Assembly: GCA_946894095.1 (NCBI GenBank)
Contig: OX335646.2
Coordinates: 16,362,077-16,426,076, forward strand
Direction: 5' to 3'
DNA: 64,000 nucleotides
Origin: Incurvaria masculella
Lineage: Eukaryota; Arthropoda; Insecta; Lepidoptera; Incurvariidae
In this document: piece after piece, positions 12,501-21,500 of the stretch
Position numbering within the stretch: position 1 is the stretch's first letter
How the letters are laid out: each line of letters begins with the position of its first letter
The notes under the pieces: generated by a model
What the model saw: only the letters and a program-made list of their open reading frames with translations
Told to the model about the DNA's origin: nothing
The model's database searches: none
Position numbers and translations under genes: made by a program

Positions 12501-15500
12501 TATTGTTCTAGATGTCGTTCCTATCAGCTACTTTGTTATTTATTTATATTTAGTATGTATGCTTAATATTTTGTTCGATTTTTTCAAATGTTTGAAAGCA
12601 GAAGTATGATTTGAAAGTCTCGTTACAGATGTTACGTAAATTGACACTTTGTTTCAGTGTGTTGTCTCTGTCTCAGTTATTGATGTATGTGTTAATGAAG
12701 ATCTCTGGAAAGGCGTTCCATGATTGGTAGTTTTCATTGGGCCCAGTTGCGAGCAGACGGGCACCGGGGACTCGTAGTCATATCTACTGACATGGGCAAA
12801 TGTGTTGTCGGCTCGTATTGTCACCACAGCACATATTGCATGCCACTAGCTCTGTGCATCGACATTACACGCCTGTTCCACTTACGTGGATTGCTTGATT
12901 TCATTGCATTCTCACATAGCATATAGCATGTAATGTATTTTCAGCCGTAAGTGGGTATACGATTAGAGAAACATTTCTGCCCATGTTAAATAATTATTTT
13001 ATTAATGCTGGGCGTTGCACCTTGAACCTCTGATACACCTGCACAGTATTGAAATGAAAGAGAATGTTAGATCCAACCCAAATCTCTTAGTTGAAAATTT
13101 ATCTAACATTAAATTATATAGCATATTCACATGTTAGACATGTCAGAGACTTATTTGGTAGTTTCTAACATTTGAATGAACAAGACATCGAAGGCAGTAC
13201 ATTGCCTTGTAGATTTTGGGTTGTCATTCAACTATCTTTAATTGTTTATTAATCACTCTACATTGCTTAAATGGTTGCGTTTAATCACTCGTGCAAGTAA
13301 GCCGTGGCTGCCTATAATATGATTTCATATCTTTTGTTCTACACTTTAGATTAAATAATGTATTACACTTTGCTCAGTTATTGGGTATTTTTTTCTCACG
13401 GATGCGTCCTTCCAGTTATTTCATCGCGGTAAAGTTAATTATGAAAAGATAGATAAATCTAAAGTTAATAATTTACAAAGCATAGTTGTTGATTTCAATT
13501 CACTTGCGATTGGCGTTTAGCTCTTTCTAGTCCGAATAATTTAAACTCGTAGATATACGTAGATCTCGTATGTAGAACATACACGTAGATCGAAGTAGAA
13601 AATAAAAGTAAATGAATGTTGCATATTAGTATATTTAGTTTTCTTTTATTTAATAGGATAATATAAATTTAATATACAATCACAGTTCACCAGAAAATAC
13701 CAATTATATTAATTGGGTTGGATCCAACAGCCTCTCTATAAACATTTCTCTTACCAAGAAAGGTTACTTCTCTTACACTTTTGTACTCCTAAATAAACTC
13801 ACCCTGACTTTGGAGATATGACGATGAATAAAACTACATTGAACTGGATCTAAAGCACTGATTAGCCATTACCTCTCTTCTATGCAAAGTGGTGGAGCGC
13901 ATCATTAACTCCCAGTTGATGAGGTACCTAGAGAGCAATGCACTCCTCAGTGATCACCAATACGGATTTCATCCGAATCGATCTGCTGGGGATCTCCTAG
14001 TTTACATCTCACATGAGGTGGGTGATGCGCTCGAAAATCATGGCGAAGGTATGGCTATCGGGCTGGATATCGCGAAAGCATTTGACCGGGTCTGGCACAA
14101 GGCACTGCTTTCCAAGCAACCGTCCTATGGCCTTCCAACCGATCTATGTGACTGGATCGCCGATTTTCTACATGGCCGCAACATTAAAGTCTTGATTGAT
14201 GGTTGTTGCTCCAAAGCCATGTCAGTGAATGCCGGCGTACCGCAGGGCTCTGTGCTGTCCCCAACCCTTTTTCTGCTGCACATTAATGACGTGCTGAATT
14301 TGGGTGACATTGAATGCTACGCAGACGACAGCACAGTGCTAGCCAGGTACACCAGTCAGCCGGACCGCAAGCCGGGCTGAAGTGGAGGAGAATAGGCGGC
14401 GCCTCGTTGTTAGACTCGAAGAGACCCTGGAAAAAGTTTCCGGGTGAGGTCTCCAGAACCTTGTCGAGTTTAACGCGAGCAAGACACGGGCGTGCGTATT
14501 TAGTGCAAAGCGTACTTCGTTTAGTGTGGCTCCGACCTTCCAGGGAGCAACTCTACGTATTGACGAGCATTTAGGGATTCTTGGTGTCGACCTGACGCAT
14601 AACCTTAATTTCGGACGCCACATCGAGGATAAAGACAAGCTCGCCTCGAAAAAGCTGGGAGTTCTCAACAGGGTGCGTCAGTATTTCACGCCTGACCAAA
14701 AACTGCTCCTTTACAAGGCGCAGATAAGGTCTTGCGTGGAGTACTGCTCGCATTTGTGGGACGGCTCAGCTCAGCACCTGCTTGGCTCCCTGGACTCGAT
14801 ACAGCGTCGGGCCGTGCGTCTCGTCGACGACCCCAAGGTATCTATGAATCTAGAGACCCTCCAACTCCGAAGAGATGTTGGGTCTCTCTCTGTGTTCTCC
14901 CATCTTTACCATGGAGAATGCTCGTCAGAGCTACATAACGCTGTCCCTCCGTCCCCTTTCTACCATCGCACGACGCGGAACAGGCAGGAAATGCACCCGT
15001 TCACTGTCGACATTCCAAAAATCAGAACCAACCGATCCTCTAGGTCCTTTATTTATAGGGTCGGTAAACTATGGAATGCACTTCCTGCCGAGTTATTTCC
15101 CTCAAATTACAACCTGGGATCCTTCAAACATGGTGTGAAGAAGCACCTGGCCGGCCGGCATGGTTTTCGCAGCCCCTTTATAAGTTCGAAAGCTCATGAG
15201 CATCGTCGGGCACCTTAAGTGGTCCTGGCGTATGCCATATGCCGCGCATTACATAAAAAAAAACTGATATTTTTTCATTGCCGTTTCGACCATTTTTTAA
15301 TCCAATGATCGCATTGGGTTACAACCTCTCAACCACCTACAATTGTATTCATAGTGAACTGTCAAATTTTAGTACGCGGGCTAGCACCGGACTAAACATA
15401 CAACTAGCAAGCTATAAGCTACAAGCTATTTAGTCCGGCGGTAATCCCGTATTAAAGTTAGTCCGCCCACTCTGAATACTACTACTAGGTCTTAACCATA

Positions 15501-18500
15501 TCACCTAATGGACCTACAGTTTTATAGGGATTCCGAACCATGTATCAGCTCGCATTCGTGACGAAATGCACTCAAAAAGAGAAAGCACTTTTTGCATGAG
15601 CGGCGCGGGGATTTGAACCGAGAGCTCTGGCACGCTGCTAAGCCACGAGCCGGCCACCAACGCGCCCGATCGCGCTTGCTTCAGGAGCGGGCTCCTCAAC
15701 TTCAGCGCGGTGGCGCTGGGGCTGCACGAGTGCGGCTACCGCGCGGTCGGCGTGCGCATCGACAGCGGCGACCTCGCCTACCTGTCGGTGCTCGCTCGCA
15801 CCACCTTCGAGAACATCGCCGCCGCATTCAAGCTGCCATGGTTCGCGCGGCTCATGATCGTCGCCTCCAACGACATCAACGAGGAGACCATCCTCAGTCT
15901 CAACGAGCAGGGGCACAAGATCGACTGCTTCGGCATCGGGACCCACCTAGGTGAGACGTGATCGAATATTGTTGAAATGACTTCGACAACCATCCTCAGT
16001 CTCAACGAGCAGGGGCACAAGATCGACTGCTTCGGCATCGGGACCCACCTAGGTGAGACGTGATCGAATATTGTTGAAATGACTTCGACAGCGGCAACCT
16101 CGCCTACCTGTCGGTGCTCGCTCGCACCACCTTCAAGAATATCGCTGCTGCATTCAAGGTGCCATGGTTCGCGCGGCTCATGATCGTCCCCTCCAACGAC
16201 ATCAACGAGGAGACCATCCTCAGTCTCTACGAGCAGGGGCACAAGATCGACTGCTTCGGCATCGGGACCCACCTAGGTGAGACGTGATCGAATATTGTTG
16301 AAATGACTTCGACAGCGGCAACCGCGCCTACCTGTCGGTGCTCGCTCGCACCACCTTTAAGAATATCGCTGCTGCATTCAAGGTGCCATGGTTCGCGCGG
16401 CTCATGATCGTCGCCTCCAACGACATCAACGAGGAGACCGTCCTCAGTCTCAACGAGCAGGGGCACAAGATCGACTACTTCGGCATCGGTATCGGCACCC
16501 AAACTGGGTGATATGTCACTGAACATTGTACTGACGCATGTAGCCGGCTACGTGCGAAAAATAGTTTTATCGAAGTCATACACGACAAAACGCCAATAGA
16601 ATGGAAACTATACACTGATGCAGCAACTGCAAGATGAGGGGTAGCCTTAAAAAATCCCCAATCCAAAATGATTTGATGTTTTTTCTGATACAGATAACAG
16701 TTTGAGTATAAACCCGCTTTCAGACCGTGTCAAAAAGCGGCATGTTCAAAATCGGTTAAAGCCATGTGACTGAAATTTTAGAGTTTAATCGAAACAAGGT
16801 AAACTATTTTGTCGTTTCTTACATTGATAGTGCCAAATCCCGTTAAATCCGATAGAAATTGATTATGGGTTTTTAAAGAAATGATTGGTAACATTGGTCC
16901 TAGCTCTCAAAATTGGCAGCATGTGTCAATCAATATTTTGCTTCTCTTTGGGTGCCACCCCTGGTGGTTGCTACAAGAGTCGTTAAATGTGACTGCACCA
17001 AAAACCTTTTTCTCCATATTTGTTGTTGTGTTGCCATCTTATTAAAAAAACAATGTTTTTTTTTCATATATCAAATTATGAAGTGTATGCCAGGAAGATG
17101 ATTTTTTATGTTACATTTTTATTTATAAAAGACGTAATAGCAACCACTGTTTAAAAATAATGTCTAATAACCGGTTGAAAGAACATGCAAATGATCCACT
17201 TCCCTTCCACGGCCCTTCCCGGCGGGACTAACTCATTTGCGGGCATGGTCCAAAACCTATTCCGTTCTGGAGTTTCTCTGTTTCAAAGTAAAAGACAGGC
17301 TCCATGATGAGGAGGATGCAATGTCCGCAAAGCATACAATGCGCTAAGTGTATGATTTGGTAATATTTACAAAAAAAATAATTATAAAACGACTTATAGC
17401 TAAAAGTAAACCACGACCGCTATAGTAAAAAATCTAACAAAAACCAAATTGATTTTAAATCTTGATGAAACTAGCTATGTCTGATGACTAATCATTTTAA
17501 GATGTTTTTACTTTATCTTTGAGTAAGTCACCTCCAAAGTTATTGTATAAAACGCGCGAAAACTTTTGGACCTTATAACTTAGAAACCAAACACAATTTT
17601 ACAATGCCAGCAGTTATCGGACATCTAGTTCGATCAAATAAAGCTATTTTGAGCAAAAGTTTGGATCTCTGACAAGAAATATGCGTATGATCTTATTTCC
17701 AGGTATGTATGGGGAGTTGAGCGGGAGGGCCCACCTTAACAGTTTTTTTCCGCTGCTCCTCATTCGGATTGTTAAAATATGAGGGTTTGGTCACAGTGAC
17801 ATGTCAGAGACAACCGGCGTTGGGCTGCGTGTACAAGCTGGTGGAGATCAACGGGCAGCCACGCATCAAGCTGAGCCAGGACGTTGGCAAGGTCACCATT
17901 CCTGGACATAAAGAGGTAAGAAGGCACATACACTGACGCTTGCATAGACGTTTTATTGTTATACCTTGCGTGTTGCCCTCACATATTTATTCTCAAGTTC
18001 GATGCAGAATGTCAGACTTTGCGGGGAATGTGGTGAGCAGTGAAATTTCTTTGGACGGGGCAACTACCCGCTTCCAAACCATTCTAGCCATGAAAGAACA
18101 GTCTGAATTGGACCAGCTCCTTTTCGTCCAATACTTACCTTATTCAATAATTGCACTACAGCATTGTCGCAAGTCGCATAATGCAGTTGACGGGCCGACT
18201 CAATGCTTATTATCATGTTTCGTAATGAACTAGTGAATAAAATACCCAAAAAGTGCTGCGTAAGATTACAGGTGACAAATATGTTTTCAACACTTATGTA
18301 AGTTGAACTTATTCAGCATTGCAGCATTGAACGTAGCACGATGGTATAAATCACAGACAATGACGAGCATAATATATTGACAAGTCATATATGTTTTCGT
18401 TTACATGTTCAATAATTAATTTCTTTTCAGTTCTTTAAAATGTAAACTTCACTATGTAAAAACATTTCAGAAAAAGCTGTAAATACTTTTTTTTTACTAT

Positions 18501-21500
18501 CCGTACCTAGCTATAGCTAACTTTGGTATTTGTTTATATTTTTTATGTAACCGGACATAGATGGATAGTACCATATTCACTGTCATGATATAAGCCCAAC
18601 ACACCGCGTTCCCGAGCTATTTAGGTGCCATGCCAGGTCCTTCCCTTTGTGAGCACAGCTCCATTGAACTGGATGGAAAACATGGACAATTTTTCATCGC
18701 CTGTTCGATCATCTTTTTCCTATGCGATGGTAACAACGCAGACGGGCCCAACCCTACCATGTTGTAGGGGAAGGAAACCCACAATTTTAAATGAATTCCG
18801 AAAGATCGAACAGCTCGCATTCGTGATGAAATCCACTTATAAAACTCAGAAAGAGAAAGAAGGTAGTGCATGAATGAGTTGTGGACGAACCCGTGACTTC
18901 TGGCATGTAAGGCAAACTGGCCCCGCGCCCCTGAGCTACGAGCCTCTCAATTGTATTTTCAAATGAAGTAAAACTAAGGACCTTCTGCCGTCACGCTACA
19001 TTCCGGCAGCAGATTACTACATACACTGTTGTGTATATAATCTTTTCGCCCTGCCTCATTCCACTCCGCATGCAATTACACTAAATATTATTAAGTCTCC
19101 ACATTCACGCTCTTTGGAAGGGTACCAAAGTGAACTGAAAGTGCAAGCGCAAAGGCTGCACAGAAACCATATTCAAAACAGTTTTTGTTCTGTGCAGGCG
19201 TTTGCGCATGCAGGGAACCGGCCAAGATCCGTCCCGCTAAATATATATAAAGGTTCACTTTGCAATGGTTCCAAGCACAAGCAAAACTTTATCAAGATGT
19301 AAGGTGTTAAGACAGGCCCTCAATGCAGTCTCCAGGAAGGTTACCATGGTAAGTTAACTCACCAGGTGAATAGCAGGTGAACAGGCAATTTTCAATCTGC
19401 CTTTAGTTGCATTTTGTAGCATGCTAACTGTCAAACGATGTGTTATTCGTCCAAGTGAAATAAAATTTACCAGCTGGTTTGACACGAAATGAAACTAAAC
19501 ATCTGATTTAATTTTGCCTGTTTACCTGCTATTCACTTGGCAAGTAATTTATCATGGTGACCCCCCGGATCCAGTAAGAGAGTACTTTCGAGAGTGAAGT
19601 TCGATCATATTGGCGGAATTGGCTAGAAGTTGATCAGCCATCCAACTGAGCCATCTTTCATAGTTGAAATTTACATTCCAATGGGGTATTCTTTGTACCG
19701 GACCGGGCCATTCACTTCCATTCACATTCACCAGACTACCCTGAAATTTATCATAAACCAAAACAGGTAAGTTGGTTGCGAGGTGTATATTCAACCGCAG
19801 CTAATCGATGTTATTGTCGGCAGGCGTACCGGCTGTTCGGTGCGGACGGCCACGCGTTGATAGACCTCCTGCAGCGGTCGACGGAGGCGGCGCCGGAGGT
19901 CGGACAGAAGGTGCTATGCCGGCACCCCTTCCAGGAGTCCAAGCGCGCCTACGTCATACCCAGCAAAGTGGAGAGACTCTACACGGTTAGTAATATTCTT
20001 GCAGCTCGATTGATTTTTATTTAACTTTTTATCAATTCAATGTTATTTTAATCTATTTTCTTAACAAAATTGTGCATGGGTAAGAAATGGTTTTGGACAG
20101 CCTGTGCCAATAGCACATCTGTATTGTCATCTTATCATACCTATTTAATCTTATGAATGTAATTTTCAAAACTGAAATATTTTTGTAACTGATACATCCG
20201 GGGTTGAATTTTCTCAGTAACTGTTCAATTCGTTGTGTAATCTATATTTTGTGATATACGAAAGTGCATCCACAAATACTATTCAGATAAAATCTTTAAA
20301 ACCCCAAAACTACCATCTTTGTTTGGGGATTGATTGATATAGTTTTCTCCATATGAGGCTTCTGTCGAGAGATCAAGGTATATTGGTTGCTTTGGGGTAA
20401 TATTCCTCCATTCATTTCATTGGTCCACCCACGTCGCCCACCTTTTACGTATAATGCTGATTTAGATTTTATTATTTATTAGCAGTCAACTAGAACATCT
20501 GCAAGGATAGACTGCTAACATCACACCAATATTGAGTAGGGATAATAAAAGGCCACAGGTGGCGTTGCAATTCATATCTCAGAATACATGAAATATTAAC
20601 CAATATCGATGTAATTTTTTATTTACAATGACATTACTAAATTTATAGTTAAAAATGTAACTTTTTCATCATGCCTACCGAAATTTGGAATCAAGCTTAG
20701 TTTAATGACGATGTAACTAGTTCTGGCAGTGATGGGAGATGCCGCTATTTGAAATGTCATAGTACCTACCAGCAAAAATAAGCGAGTTTTTTGATTGATT
20801 GATTGAAAATTCTTTATTACGCCACAAAAAAAAAACAATTTACAAAAGAAAGTATAGTGCAAAAACAACATAAGTGGGGCGCAAAGGCGGGCTTATCCCT
20901 CGAAGAGATTTCTTCCAGCCGACCTTTGGGGTGGAAGTTTAATAGGTATATATTCGTAGGTAGTGGCGGTAGGTTTGGTTTGTTACTTTGAGTATTAACC
21001 TAAAACAAAGTAATCATTTGGTACATACATACATACATTAGTTATGTAATAAACTTACTTAAAAATATTATAACAATAAACCTACATATATAATATTGCA
21101 CATATATATATATATGTATATATATATAATACATACATCATACATATTGTGTGTATGTAAATATGTTTTTATTTAATATACATCTAGCTCTAAATATTAG
21201 CGTTACACTGGCTGAGATAATATGCTTTTTATAATTAATTAATAAAGATAATGAGTTTTGTATGTTGTATGATACTAGCAGTATGATAGTTGTATGGCTC
21301 TTTAATCTATGCCGGTACCTATGTGAAAGGTCGATGGTTGGTGATAGTATCGGTGACGTTGTGTTCCGCGGCAGGTGTACTGGCAGGAGGGTCGCATCTC
21401 CGCGCCGCTTAAGCCGCTGAGCGAGGTCCGGGAGCGCGTGCAGTGCTCGCTGCGCACGCTGCGCCAGGACATCAAGCGCAACCTCAACCCCACGCCCTAC

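Noticed and set aside
16060..16090. Possible acceptor before NAPRT exon copy B (ACTTCGACAG)
   Set aside because: There is no polypyrimidine tract, and the same bases are the junction of the duplication. Use as an exon would need transcript evidence.
15638..16526. Long minus-strand frames over the NAPRT exon-5 array
   Set aside because: They are mirror frames of GC-rich exon copies. The repeated peptides only reflect the DNA repeats.
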